Source: Acanthochlamys bracteata (lineage: Eukaryota; Streptophyta; Magnoliopsida; Pandanales; Velloziaceae). Taken from it: DNA of 64,000 nucleotides. Below, piece after piece: positions 36,598-50,534 of the stretch (position 1 is its first letter; every line of letters begins with the position of its first letter). The notes under the pieces are model-generated. The model saw nothing but the letters and a program-made list of their open reading frames with translations, did no database searches and had not been told where the DNA came from. The translations under genes and the position numbers were made by a program. The stretch covers positions 4,248,501 through 4,312,500 of the forward strand of contig CM034131.1 of the NCBI GenBank assembly GCA_019914995.1, read 5' to 3'.

Positions 36598-37013
36598 AAT
36601 GTTTTGAAAACGGCGTACCTACCATCAGTCGGGTTCCAGTTTTGATTAAGAAAAGAACCACGCATTCGATCGAATCCGCATGAACCCGGTCAAACCGGCA
36701 GTTCAGGTAATTAATGAGGTGGATCGGATCCAGTTCAGTAGATAATTGACTATGAACAAATCAGATTATATACCTTGGGGGGGCTAACGTGTGGCCCAAT
36801 AAGATTATACAACTCGCGATTGTTGTAACTAGCATCATAGCAACAAGTATATACAAGTCTCACCAATATGCCACTTTAGATTTTGTTCTTTTATAAGAAT
36901 TACCTCACATAGGAGAAACAAAGACTACTCATTCCGTTTTGATTAATAAACCGGTCAAAGCAAAGACCGAAGAGGCATCCGGTTCGCCATTCGATCTGGT
37001 TTTAAGAACATCG
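36598..37013. mobile_element. hAT-type MITE with 8-bp target duplication TGTGAATC
   Basis: TGTGAATC stands at 36590-36597 and again at 37014-37021. The 416 bases between them start AATGTTTTGAAAAC and end GGTTTTAAGAACATCG, so the ends are imperfect inverted repeats, also sharing CCGGT / ACCGG steps. An 8-bp duplication and this end type point to the hAT superfamily. No coding capacity. It sits about 270 bp upstream of the DUF716-like start codon, in its likely promoter. Confidence 0.8.
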
Positions 37014-37021
37014 TGTGAATC

Positions 37022-38000
37022 CAATGTCACGAGTTTCTTTGTGGTGTGCAAACGGGTTTGGACCTTGTATTTATTTGATGAATAATAAATTTGCATAAAC
37101 TATAAGTCCAAGTACTATTTTGAGTACATCTACAATTTACTTTGAATTATGACATTTGTGAATTAAACAATATGATGATTTGCTGATCTAGAGAGAACAC
37201 CAAATGAGATGCTAGTTCTGATGCATATTACTTTTGAAGTATTAATAGCACGTGGATTGGAGAACAGATAAATTGTTCTTTGATCAATGGTGAACAAGCA
37301 AACCAAGGTCACGAAACACCAACCATGTTCAACGTTCGGGTAAGCGAGTTCAAATTTAGAGTAACACAAACTTAAAAAGTATGAATTAATTTTGTTGTCC
37401 AAAAACCACTTACTGATGTTTTCAAGCAACACAACCGAGTCATGGCGTAAGTTGAACATGTGTCGCCCTCAATTTTAACCTTCTTATCCTGTAGTTGAAC
37501 CGAATTCACGTTCAGACGTTGTCCTTGGTGCCCGTAGATAAATCCAAGTTAAGTCTTTACGAACTAAAGAGACGCAGCTCAGCACAATGTTAACATTGCG
37601 ACTTGGGGAAAATCTTTTATGACAATCAATTTTGAAACAGTAGTTAATTGATGTGACAATAATATGTTAAAATGTCTGTTCAATAATTGGTGATAGATAC
37701 ACTGAATGTACGCCCTTTGCCCAAAAGCAAAAGGTGAAAGGAATCATGAACCAAAAGCTGCACAGCTAAGCTTCTTTACAAAGACGACTATGACAACTGC
37801 TACAATAGTAGTTCATGATCCCTTTTGATCATACAGATTGATTATTTCACATATAGCCTCAATATCGTCAGCAAAACTATCATACACCTCATGAGCTGCT
37901 ATCTGTCGGTTCTATTGTTTCTTACCTCCTTGCAAAATGATCTTTGGATTATTGAGGCTGTTCTACCTGTTACAGGGAAGATCCTTATCTTTAGGTTTTA
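37022..38000. other. Spacer, no gene seen
   Basis: Short frames only, no domain. The right part may belong to the 3' end of the helicase transcript. Confidence 0.4.
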
Positions 38001-38550
38001 ACAGCACTTACCACTTGCTGTGTCTTCCACGTACAGGAGCTGATGCGAATTTGGGGGATGAGATCTCATGCTATTGCTGTCATTGCTGAAATCTACAATT
38101 GACTCCTCAAACACAGGAGAAAAGATGAAGATTGGCAACAAAGCTCTGTACAGATCAGTTCTCCTAGTGTAGTAAAAAAAGGGGATGCAAATCAGAAAAC
38201 CACAGTGCATATAAGGAGCTCGATAAAAATTGTAGCATAACTTTACCTATAGAAGTGCGAAAAAATTGAATGGTATATTCGTAAAATCCATTTCCACAAT
38301 CGCAGCACACACTAGATTTTCAGCGGCAAAATGAGATCTTTGGACTTGCTGTAAAACAGAGCCCACTGTCTGAGTCAGATAAAAGGCGCATATCAGTTCA
38401 GGAAATATGAAAATCTCAGTGTTGTCAATAGACTACCTTATATTGATCAAGGAGTCAGAAATCCAGCTATAGATTCTATGAGAACCCCTTTCTCATGTAA
38501 TTTCAAAAGGCAATGAAGGAATATTCTTTTAACATTATGTTCAAAGTGCA
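38000..38550 (-). other. Probable 3' UTR of the helicase gene
   Basis: Sequence downstream of the TAG at 38551-38553 on the minus strand, less A+T-extreme than the spacer beyond. No poly(A) site could be fixed. Confidence 0.3.
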
Positions 38551-41500
38551 CTAATATTTCACAAAAGCAGGCAATGAAGCATATAGCTCTCCAAGGCACT
38601 GGAAAATCCAGTTCAGGAGTTGCTCTCTAGGAAGCTCCAGAAGTAGTTCAGCCTGGAAGTGAGGCATAAATGAGTCACATTTTAAGGAGTAAGACAATCC
38701 CAAGTTTCACAATACATAAGTCTTGTACTATAAGACAGCTGCAGATTCCAGAGAACAGACAAAAACGTGTCTCATTTTCAAATTAGTAGTAGCACATTCC
38801 ATAAAGAGATTTCAGGCTAAGAAGCTGAATGTACCTTGATTTCAGCTCCATCAAAAGATAAACAGTTACGATATATGTCTGATGCCATGGAGTCTGTCAT
38901 TAGCTTGAAGACTTTCTTACGCATGTTAGTTTTCATTCGAACAACCTTGCCGGAATTATATATTTTGCTTATACCAAGATCTGCAGCCATACGCCTCACG
39001 TAAAGCTTCTTTAACAATATCTACAAATCAAATACTAACATTAGTTTCGAATCCCACAACTGTTTAACCAGTGCAAATCATGGTTGGCAAACCTCCATCG
39101 ATCGAGGTTCTTTTCCATATTGGTGCCGCAACTTCTCAGTAAACTGCACAATACTCCATATATCCATTTCTGCTGCTTTCTCTGCTTCATTGATCACCTC
39201 AATGGGGTTGTCAAGATAGTTTATATATTCAGAAGAAAGATGAGGAGTAATATTAATTTCAAGCTGCAAATTCAAAATCAAATGGAGACATTACAAAACT
39301 TTGTACTTCACAGGATTTATAGAAGAAGTGGCAAAAGAATTGGGTAAAACTAAAAGGTTTGCAAAGCACCTGAACTTCATTGTAAGGAACTGAGATGAGG
39401 CAGTGTTCTTCAACCTAGAAGAAACAAGCAGCAGCAATTATTCAGGATCACTACTTTGGCACTTTCTAAAAGATCTTATAGCTCTTCAAGAAGTTATATC
39501 AACCAAATTGCAGGTACATAAGCAAGATGGAATACGATATACCCATCACTAAAACATGAAAGAATATAGGTCACACACGCACAGGCAGGTATGCGTGTAT
39601 GCTCACAGTTATCCCCATACAAATATGCTTTATATTGAATATTTGCAATCCTGATGGTGTATAGCGAAAAAACTGAACACATTTCTTGTATGCAGGATAT
39701 AACAGTATATATGAACAATGAGTGTGTATTGGATATAGAAAAGTCTATTAATGAACTCTTCAACTCAGAGCTTAGGTTCCCTTTTGTAGACAAATTCTTA
39801 TAGGTTAATCTCACAATTCAATGCCTACCTATTTCATCATATAACACAAGAGCTTTGCTTTCAATTAACATTTGTATTCAACAACTAACTTTGGTTTAAG
39901 TCCAGAAAGAACTACAACACAGTTCAGTAAGAAAAGTAAATGAGATGGAGAAATGAATCAAACTCCACAAGGAGAGCATAGATAAGCATTGATAAAATGA
40001 AATATATATGGACCAAAAGTTTGTCCTTAACAAAATTTCTACCTGCCTACATAAAATGCCCCATTTGCACAACTGAAAGGATCGCTTCTGGTTAGAAAGT
40101 TTTATGGGCTCACAAACACCCACACTATCAGAAGGGTCACATGCAAAGCGGATAAACAATTACAAATACCTTTGACAAGCTCTCAAAAAGCATCTCGAAG
40201 AAGAGATCAATGCCCACATTTCCAATATCACCAGTCTGTTGTTCACCAAAAATATTTCCAAACCCTCTAATTCCCATGTCTCTCTCTGCAAGTTGGAAGC
40301 CTTGGCCAAGGTTTCTGTACTCTTCAATAGCAGACAGTCTCTCCTAACAATTGGAAACAAGTTGAAAGCTTAAAATAAGGATTCTAAATTACTGGAAAAC
40401 ACAACTGCTCTGCATATCCAGGACTAAACAGTCAACAGCAAAGTGTGCAAATTATTAGAAGCAGTAAAGCCAAATAGAAAAGCATTCTCATGAGAGTCTT
40501 CTGATAAACTCACCAGTGCTTGCTCAGAGAGAAGCGACTTGTCAGGATAAAACAAATATGCAAAAGCTTCTTTATATGATCGCCCCACCCTTCCTCGAAG
40601 CTTCAGATACACGAGAAAAATGTGTGTTACCAAGAAGTAACAAGACCGTAAAACAATGCTACTTCAGCTACAATACTTTATCAGATAAATATCACCCATT
40701 GCCGCTACCATTTCATGTGTAACATCCATGCTCCAAAAGTTTCACTTGTGTTACTAATATTAGGTTTTGATTTCACAATATACACTATGTTAAGTCATTC
40801 TTTCTTTAAGCAATTTTTTAATTATAATGTTTAATTAATTAAGTTTTAATTGTTTTTTTAATAAATGTTGCTATCAATATAAGCCAAAAGTTTGCTGGTA
40901 ATCCAAAGCAGCAGCAATCTGAACCTTAACTCGATCAATAATTTTGCTTCTATTTCACTCCCGCCAGGACCTAAAAACCATTCATTGGTATGATAAACTC
41001 CAATTAGAGTTCATCAACCTCATCGACATAATTGCTTGAATTTTGATCGTCATCAACAGTGAAGGTAAACTCCTTGTTCCATGCATTGTTCTCTCTCCCT
41101 CTCACCGTTCTAGTCTTTCCTTTCTTTTTAAGCTTAAGATTTATGTACTTCACGGTTACACCATCACCAGAATGTAGTCTTAGGGTTCTAGTACACAAAC
41201 ATGAGGATGAATCTTTGTTCTAATTCTTCTTCCTCTTATTCTTGCAACAGAAAATTGATTAAGAACACTTTCAAAATGTTGTTGTAAATGAAATTAAAGG
41301 AGTTAATTAAAGAAAAAGTGAGTGTGCATCTGTTGAATGATATTTTGAATCGTGGTAACGAAGGAGGACTAGGATGTTGAGAATCACTACTGCCCAACAA
41401 TCAACACACTCTCTCTCTTTGAATAATCTTGTCCTACTTCCATCATTCATGAGTGCTTAGCTCGAAGGGTGCTTCGGCTTGATCCTTTTTAAGAAATGGT

Positions 41501-44500
41501 AAACCTGCTTTGCCTCTAACCTCTGTCCACCATCTTCACCACCACAACCCACTCTTTTCCATCACTAGAAGCAACCAGAATCGAAAGTAGGACAAATACA
41601 ATTTGCGGTACACCACAATCCTCAATTATAAAACATAAAAAGGTCATCTATGCCCATTATTTCAATAATGCTAAACAGGTGTTAATACTGTAGAGAAGTT
41701 CCTTGGAAAAATAATGAATATTAGAGAATATTCACCTGATACAGTTGAGCAAGTCCAAATTGATGGACATCCTGAATTATAATGGTGTTAGCATTCTGAA
41801 TATCCAGACCACTTTCAACTATGTTTGTGCAAAGGAGTATCTTAGTTTCCCCCATAGCAAAATTTTCCATGGTCTCTTCGAGCTGCTTAGAGTATTGCTA
41901 TTGCCATGGACAACAGAAATTTTCATTTAGTTATAACAATGATGATTATTAACAAAAATTAAAAAGAGGAGAAAATGGAACTCTATAAAACAGGAATATA
42001 GAGGAAAATCAAATAGATAGAGCTTAACTTTTATTAAGGAAAACCGATCATTATCAATCACCTCTCAAATTTCATGCCTCCACAAAAGAAAAGAGAACAT
42101 ATACTATCAAAAACTTCTATTGTGCTTTTTGACACTCGGATTTGTTTCTTTAACGGTGATAGGGTTACTCCTTAGTAGAGTCAGATAGCTTATAATGGAC
42201 GTTAAGCATGCTTTCTAGTGCTTGTAAGTTAGCCTAATCAAGAAAAATGACCACCATTTCATAACTACACACTGAAGAATAACATTATAGAGGTGGTGCC
42301 TTGGATGAGAATTAATAGTGAGAAAAAATGATAGAGATTCTTGCAAAGCTGTTCGTATTATTATTGCTTTGCAAAGTGAAACTTGGTCTAATGCAAATGA
42401 TAGAAAAAAGGTATATTGTTTAGAAAAAGAACATAACGCCAAACCTTTCCATGGGCAATAGCGATTTCTGTATCAGGGAACGACTTCTCAAGAAATTCCA
42501 TCACTTCTTCTAAGCCTGGGAACAAGCAAGTCATTGCAAAAATTTTGGTAAAATATAAAAGCAATTCTACATAGTATGTGATGGTTTCACATTACCAAGT
42601 TTCGCATAGTTCAAAAAAAATAAAGAAAAACAACTGTTTCAAGCTCTCGCACTAGTATAAGTAAACTGTAAGGTACTATTACCAAGTCTCGCATAGTTAA
42701 AAAAATAAAGAAAACAACTGTTTCAAGCTCTCACACTAGCATAAGTTAACTGTAAGGTACTATTCAAAGGATACTATTATTCTGCAATCCATAAACAACA
42801 TTCAGTAGTTTTCAATTACTGAGAATATCCTCTTGAAGTTAACACAGTTTGTTCCGAGCGGTGTGACCTCCACTATGTCTATAGTTTGACGAAGCATCTT
42901 ATCTTCTTGATGGTACGACTTTGTTAACTGCTACCTTTCATTACAAAGACAATGATATGATCCTAAACTTAGCCTCCAAATCCTTTTTGCATCATATTTT
43001 GCAACAGTTAAAACAACTCCATAGTTGTACAGAAAAATATTATTAAATGCATGATAAAAGTTTACCTTCATAAAGACTCGATCTACAGCAAACATTACTT
43101 AATACAAGCAGTCAAGTAAACTATGCTATATATAGGGAATCATATACCTCACAAATTTTCGCATGTTCTGCAATTTCTTTGTAAAATGACGGAGTTGAAT
43201 CTAAATCAAAACTAGTATCATATAGTGTGATATAGTTACCTTTTATTCTAGGTAGGACATAGAACACCTGTCCACCGCGATCCAGCTCAAATTTTATTGC
43301 TGATAGAATTCTTTCCTTACTATATGGTGAAAGATGAGTCCTTATGGGAACTCTTTCAGGAGGTGGAGTAGAAATTAAGCTGAAATATCAAAAGGAAATA
43401 TAAACTTTATCTTAAAATTTTCCATGATGTTAAACATCAGCTAATCAAAACTATGAAAAAAATGTAGTACCCCACACAATCAACACCTAATAAGTATATT
43501 GCACAAATGAGAAGGTATATACAGAGAACAGGAGTAGATAATATGCTAATCGAACAATTTAAAATTCATAATATCAATTACCCAATGTATACATGTTGGA
43601 AGTCCATTGCAAAAGTATGAACACATAACTGGAATTATATACTTGAAAAAGAACCTCATGCTGAGACATGACAGAATACATAGAAAGACTAACAAACCCA
43701 TGACTAATGTTTACAAACTTATGCAGTTTAGAATTAACCTACAGATATGCACCAGTCTGAATTTTTTTTAATACTGATGGTTGTTCACAAACCCAAAAAG
43801 CAGAGTCATTCAGACAGGAAATTTCTAATAATATATGAGAGTTCAAATCATAACTTCCAGGTAATTCAAAGCAAGAGACATTGGAATTTCAGTTGGGGGA
43901 TAACATGCAACCTTCCTGTAACATAAGTTCTAAAATAACTAAACTTGATATAAAACCTAGTATCAGGAACAGTTCAGAATGCCATGATTCAAGGTTCAAC
44001 TATCACCTGTTTAATTAAATAATTATAGTAACAAAGGAAACCAACAAGTATATATATATGTTGCTGCTGCTCCCTGATTTCCTCAAGTTACAGCTAAAAA
44101 CCTTGTCATAGAAGGTCCACTTATGCCTCAAATATCTCGAACACTTGAAACCATTGTTTAGTCTCCAATTTATCACCGAAACAGCCCCCTTCCATGCCCC
44201 TTAATAGACACTTAATAGAGTGCTACTGGATCTGGCGGCAGTAGCAATTGGTCTAACAGGGATCAAGTTAGAGAAGAGCCAATTAATGAAGATATCTGCT
44301 AGCTAATTTTGCACAAGGTGAATTAAGAAGTAGAAGTAGAGTTATGATGGGATAGGAGTTCAAGAACTTGTAATTTACGTAAAGGGTCCATGAGTCCATG
44401 AGTCTATGTAAAGGGTCTTAAGTTTATTATACAACGTATCCTTTTCCCTTCTCTCCATTTGCTAAAAGAGTGCACTTCGACATTTATAAGACTCCTGAAA

Positions 44501-47500
44501 TCCAAGAATCAAGGTTCATGGAGGTATAAATGTCTATGCATAATTGTTAAATGAAGATTCACTTTACTAGAAACTCCTATCAATCCCATAGACTATAACA
44601 GACATATGATAGACCCATTCACAAGGTTGTCAAGATCGAAATTTTATTTAGGATCGTTTCGCTTGCGTAGGATCGTAAAATCGAGATTTTTATATAAGAT
44701 CGTAATATCTTACTTATCGGTAATTTTTTTATAAATTTGTTTAATATTTTAAAATTTTAGATAGTACTTATTAAAATTGCTGAAAATTCAGAACATAATT
44801 TTTCTTATACTTCATCTTATTGTAATAAATTTAAAATATTAATATTTGTGTTTCAGATCAATTATATCAATAACAATTTCTTATATTTCATTTAGCTTAT
44901 TATTACAATCTCTTTACAAATTATATCACTATTTTATAAATGCATACTTATATAGTTATTCCTATATGTGAAAATCCAATCCCTTACGTAATCAATCAAT
45001 TAGGCGTCAAGCAATCGTTTTTATCATCTCAAAATCAAGAAAAAAAAAATCATCCAAAATACCATCGTACAGAATAATTTTTTGCTCCCATAACAAACCC
45101 TCACAGAATAAACTAAACACCACCGCACCCACTACAAACGAACGACGAATCTTCTTTAGCTATTCTAGCTTCATTTAAAATCCTCGAAAGCTCTCCTGAT
45201 TCATGAAGATCTTTTTTGAAGCTGAAATCGTAAAATCGCGATTAAGATCGAGATCTTAATAATTTTAAGATTAAAATCGGAATCTTACGGATTAAAAACA
45301 AGATCAAAATCTTGCGTCAAATAGGAGATTTTCTTGATGTAAAATTGTAAAATCATAAGATTTTAAGATTTAAATCGGAATTTAACAACCATGCCCATTC
45401 ATAAACGCATTTTAAAAATATATAGAAACAAACCGTATGCTACTAAACTCACAATTTACTTGATAAGACGAAATTATAATAATAGGTATAACTTCTTAAC
45501 TCCATTACCTCGCATCACGAAATCCAGTTAGCGCCAAGTAAAGCGTTCGTGGGATGGGTGTAGCAGAAAGAGTAAGAACATCAACGGAGATTTTGAATGA
45601 GGCTATCTTTTCTTTTTGTTTAACACCAAACCTCTGCCATATTAAAAACAATGCAAATCTAAGTCAGCACATCAACTGTCTTGGTCCTCTTCTTTGCTGA
45701 TGCAGTCATGTAGTAATGAATCTGATTGATCTTAAAAAAGGGGGAAGATGCAGATTCTTGTAGCTAAAGATTATGTAAAAATGCCTTTAACAGATGTACA
45801 AATCAACAATGATAAGAAACTTCATAAGAAAACTACATTCTTTTACCTAGGATTCCCAAGTCAAGAGGATACCACAGAAGGTCAAATCTAATCATATAGT
45901 CAAGTGATCTCTCAAGCTCTCAAAGCTGAATAACTACCCAAAACATTCTGAACTTGTCCAGCCGTCATTTACAATGCAAAGCATTTTTTCTCAAGCATGA
46001 AGAGGTAAAGCTAGGTACACTCACTATACATATACAAGTCTCTATATGACTAGAAATGGATGTGAAAAATAAAAATAATAAATGACATGGCTCACCAGTT
46101 AAGGATTAGTAAAAAGCAGTAAAAGATTCCAAGGGGAAGCCAGAATTGTTTGGTATACAACATCAGATTTTTAAACATTTAACTTAGAATATTGCACTAG
46201 CAACTATCTGAATCTACAACAGTAAATTGCATAGAAAAGAACCATCATGGAATCATGCCTCAGTCAAATATATGAACTTCTACGAAGTCAAACTGCAAGT
46301 GAAACAACTAACAATTATCAAATGAAGTCTTGAAAAAAGGGAAAAAAAAGATCTGAAGTTAAAAGATATCAAGTTTCAATTCTCATAAACCACTCCTAGA
46401 AGATTGTAAATTTAGAATAGAGAAAATGTGAAAAGAGTTCACAGAACCTGCTCTTCGTCAACAACAAGGAGACCAAGTTTATTGTAAACCACTCGATTAC
46501 CAAGAAGAGCATGTGTCCCAACTATGATATCAAGCTCTCCATTTTTTATCATGGATAAATACTCCTCTTTCTCTGACTTCGTCTGCAACATAAAATGACA
46601 GTAATCATCAGTTAAAAGTATAGTTCCAAAATATACTCAATAGGGAAAGCATAAAATAAGCTTCTATTATTAACTCAACAAAATCCAGATAGGAAAAAGT
46701 TTAATGGATTCAACTTAGCAGGTACTAACTAGTCCAAGGATTACATCCACTTCCGTACATGCATAGAGTGCTAGGAGGAGGTAGATAATTGATAGTTTTG
46801 CTTATAAAGGACCCACTGAAGAATTTCACCTTGGGAAAATCAAAATAAAAACTAAAAATTGAAGTTCCACTTTCGATATTTGGTGCCAAGATAAGAGAAT
46901 CATGTAGAAGAATAAGATGAAGAATATTTATAGATAAGAAACAGAAAAACTTGTGTTCCTTGCTTAGTATAGATATTAACATCACAAGAACTTCATCAAA
47001 TTCAATTTGATTTTGTTTGATCTCAAATGGATTATACTATAGAGGAAACACCTAAGCATTCATGCATTGTTAATCGGCACACAAAGCCTTTTTAAAATTA
47101 ACATATAACTAGAACAATATCTTTGGATTAGGCGAGCAAGAAACTAGATAAGAACAGGCAAAGAGCTATTTAAGGCATTAGTCTTCTGTTGGAGCAGACC
47201 AGAAGAAGCTAATCTTGCAAAGCTTGTGTTAGCTTTTTTTATGAATGTTTAAACCAGTAAAAAATCTGAAGCAACCCAGTAATGTATTGCTTCCACATGG
47301 AATACACAATTATGATAATGACTTATCTTTAAGGATTTAAGTGGAGGAGATATGCTCTTCACATTACTTACACTGCAGAATTCTAATAGCTGGATTCTAT
47401 TACAATTTCACATGCTAAATTTGAAAGCAAAGTACGCAGCTCTTCACATATAGAAGCACAACACCAAAGTATAACACATAATAGCAACTTAGAAGTTCCT

Positions 47501-50500
47501 GTAACAGCCAGCAGATAAGACACGAACGAGACACAGATTAGATAAGCTATTACAGTATTAAGCGTACAGCAATTAAAGCATGCAACTCCTGCTTACCTGA
47601 AACCTGCTTAACAATCCAACTTTAAATTGGGGATACTGAGAGAAGCGGTCGGAAATGACATCAAAATGTTGTTTTGCCAGCACTATAGTTGGAGCAAGAA
47701 CCATAGCTTGCTTTCTGGCAGAAACCACACAAAAGATAGCACGTAATGCGACTTCCGTTTTCCCAAAGCCAACATCTCCACATATTAATCTGTCCATTGG
47801 AGTTTCTCTTTCAGTCAAATCTCTCTCAACGTCGATAAAAGCCTGTCCATGATAACTGAATCTAGAATCATGTAATCAACAAGCCCCATACAAGGAGCTA
47901 TCGCATTTCAATTCATACAAAAGCATACTTACTAAAAGTATCAATTATAGGCATAGAAGGTCGCACAATAGAATAGACGCAAAGGAAGACAGCACAACTC
48001 CCACTAATATCCATGGAAGATAGTCTCTGAATATGCGGAGAATTTGTGAAGATTTAATCAAATTTTTCGAATTCACAAGTTACAAAAGTAACCGCAGTAT
48101 CTTAAGTTGAAGTGTTGTAAGATGAAGAAAAATCGACAAATTCTTAAGTTCAATAATAATCCTCTCAATGCCATGTCATAAAGAAAACAATGTACAAAAT
48201 AAAAGAGTATTAATGAACCTTTTTTTGGTCTGGTGTAGGCTCATATGGAAATTTAGCAGCAAATTCAGCCATTAATGGCGTTTTAGGATATGGGGGTCTT
48301 CTCTGTTTTAGTCTATGCAAGTATAGTTCCATCAAGTCGACAACCATTTTCTGGACTGCAATTTTCCCTTTAATTCTCCTCCTCTCCCAAGAACTAGGAT
48401 CACTTAACTTGCTCAGCGTCCGAGGCTTTTTGGTTTCATTGGGACTGCACAAGGAAGAAAATAAAACATTTATGAAATCATTCATGTATGACAAAAAGAA
48501 TGTTGGGTACAAAAATTCTGTACACCTAATTTTGTATGGTAAGGCTGTTAAAAATTGACTTGCATTCCTGTATGTACCCTGCATACTCCCTAAATTTAGT
48601 TAAAGATTTGAACGTGTTACAACAATTAATGGTCACTTCTATTTTAAAACACCGTCTCAGGCTACTCTATCTCTCTAAGATCAGAGCCACATCCAGCCCA
48701 AATACCTTCATCCTCAAATATGACAATTTAATTCCATCAGGAAGACCAAAGGTTTCACTTCTGAAGTAAGAAATATAATAATCAAGATTTGAGATGTTTT
48801 CCGAGTTTCAGAGATAAATAACCATTATTAATGAACTCATCTATACATTTTTTGCAACATACATGTTTATCTAGTCCATATACTATAATAACCATACCTA
48901 TTAAGGTATCGCTGACAAAATCCAAGTGTCCCTATGCAGCCTAAAGATTTTTCTTCCCGTATCTCCATATCCATAATACTTGTGAATAACAACCCTTCAA
49001 TACATGGTCTTAATGCTTATATCCAAGTAAATACAGCAGATTGCAGCAGGAAATGGTTATAAATTGAATGAAATAAGAAACAAGTAGATAAGGAACAAAT
49101 AAAACATAAACTGTTACACAGTATAATTGGGAGAAATTAAGGCAAGGGAAAACAATGTGCAAAGAAGCAGAAATCACTGCCAGATCTTTTGAGAAAGACT
49201 GAACTTTTTATCATCTTTTACAGTCCTAACCAGGAAATATACCTAATGTCCTAAAACGAACACTGGTTAGTCTCACTACTCTCTTGTTGCGAAACTGAAC
49301 CATGCCCTGCTTTGCTTGGAAGCCCTACCTTTCCTTTCGTCACTTAGACTTAGTTTGGCTTCATCATAGAAATGGATTTGAAGTCAACATTGAAGAAATT
49401 CAATTGGGACTGGGACCTTAGCTTTACTATTGGTTACCTATTATGCCAATGTTCTTCAAGGGAACAACTCCTCCATCTGCTTGAACCCTTGAATAAATTT
49501 GTTGTATACGTCATGAATTGCACTCTGAGATAGAATCTAATCTCCTTAAACTAGATTACACTTTAGACGCCTTTGATTAACAATGCACAAGAGCAATCTC
49601 AGAATTTGCAAATCATCTCCACCACTATTCATATTATTTCTAATATTTCCTATACCCTACCTCTTGAGAAAGAGTTATACAGCTTGTTTGAAGTTCTCAA
49701 CAATAGCAAAAACCGCTCATACTCTGGCAGTTAATATTTCAGAAACTTGTAGCATTGATTGAAGATGCCAAATGTAATTTCTCACTCTCCAATTTCTTCC
49801 TAGCCATAGACTTTAATTGATATATGATCACAAACTACTATGGAATCGAAACAAGTGCAAAAATCACAAATCGAGTCAATTTAGTAGAGTAGATAAAGAG
49901 AAAATTCCACTTGCATAACAGGCTCAAACACTCACAGATTATATCTGTAGAGCATCCGTGGCGCCTGCTTGACCGGAAGCTTCGCCATTCCATCGGCATA
50001 CTCAATAAACGCATACTCAATCGGCTCAGAACCATCCTTCGATAAATCATACTTGATCGCTACAAACCTCCCGATTCCTACCTTCTTGTGCACTACATAA
50101 TCCCCTTGCCGGAGAGAATAGGGGTCTACCCTGTACCCAAATCCATCACCTCCTGCCGCTTCGCCACTACCTCTGAGCTTCTGCAATCCTCTCCTTTGCT
50201 GCTCCTTCACCATCATTATATACTGTTCGGCTTCTTCAGGTTCCATCTGGTTACGTGGGGACCGAACTGCTTCCCTTTTGCCATGCTCTTTCCGGATTTT
50301 GTCACTGAAGACCGAGATCGCATCGAGTTCCGTGCTATCCGTATTTCGTTGGACGACGGAGATCGAGCGGCTCTCAGAATAGACGGAGGAGGTGGCGGTG
50401 GCAGATGTTATTGTGGAACTCCGGCAAGGGCATTTCGGAAAGGAAAGCTTCCGGAGTTTGTTAGAAAGAAGGAAAGAAAGATAAGATTGCGTCGGGATCG

Positions 50501-50534
50501 GGAGACGGAGGGAAGGAGGAAAGATCGCTGCCAT
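38551..50534 (-). CDS. Plastid-type TRCF/Mfd-like DNA helicase with CarD-like domain, 14 exons
   Basis: Exons, 5' to 3': 50534-49936, 48444-48219, 47842-47597, 46582-46448, 45633-45509, 43379-43240, 42515-42445, 41897-41736, 40600-40514, 40343-40170, 39414-39370, 39263-39093, 39020-38835, 38652-38551. All introns are GT..AG, phases agree, and the total is 2469 bases (822 residues plus stop). The length matches the Arabidopsis chloroplast helicase At3g02060. Residues 1-55 are Ser/Thr-rich like a transit peptide. About 134-200 is the CarD/RID-type polymerase-binding fold. Motor motifs: GDVGFGKT (297-304), [12 protein letters not shown] (399-402), [24 protein letters not shown] and QLYQLRGRVGR (ending 575). 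The C-terminus resembles the bacterial Mfd D7 module. The UvrB-like N-terminal part of bacterial Mfd is absent. In bacteria the motor pushes stalled RNA polymerase off DNA; a similar plastid role is inference. Intron 5 holds a hAT element. Confidence 0.94.
41004..41198 (-). pseudogene. Possible C2-domain-like fragment inside helicase intron 8
   Basis: Within the 1135-bp intron between exons 8 and 9 a 64-residue frame includes [19 protein letters not shown] and [12 protein letters not shown]. This resembles the '..K.KT.V....NP.WNE.F.F.V..' stretch of C2 domains. The nearby sequence (41500-41640) is also less A+T-rich and codon-like but broken. It may be a captured gene scrap. The likeness is short and could be chance. 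Confidence 0.25.
42591..42764. repeat. Tandem duplication of 87 bp in helicase intron 7
   Basis: ATTACCAAGTTTCGCATAG at 42591 recurs as ATTACCAAGTCTCGCATAG at 42678. The units continue in step through CAACTGTTTCAAGCTCTC and TGTAAGGTACTATT. They lie between exons 7 and 8. A handful of differences suggests a fairly recent event. Confidence 0.9.
44622..45393. mobile_element. Non-autonomous hAT element with 8-bp target duplication CCCATTCA, in helicase intron 5
   Basis: CCCATTCA occurs at 44614-44621 and at 45394-45401. The 772 bases between start CAAGGTTGTCAAGATCG and end TTTAACAACCATG, whose complement is CATGGTTGTTAAA. Terminal repeats of this form and an 8-bp duplication are hAT features. 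Towards both ends GATCG / AAATCG / AAGATTTTAAG steps recur as subterminal repeats. No transposase frame is present. It lies in the intron between exons 5 and 6, away from both splice sites. Confidence 0.82.
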
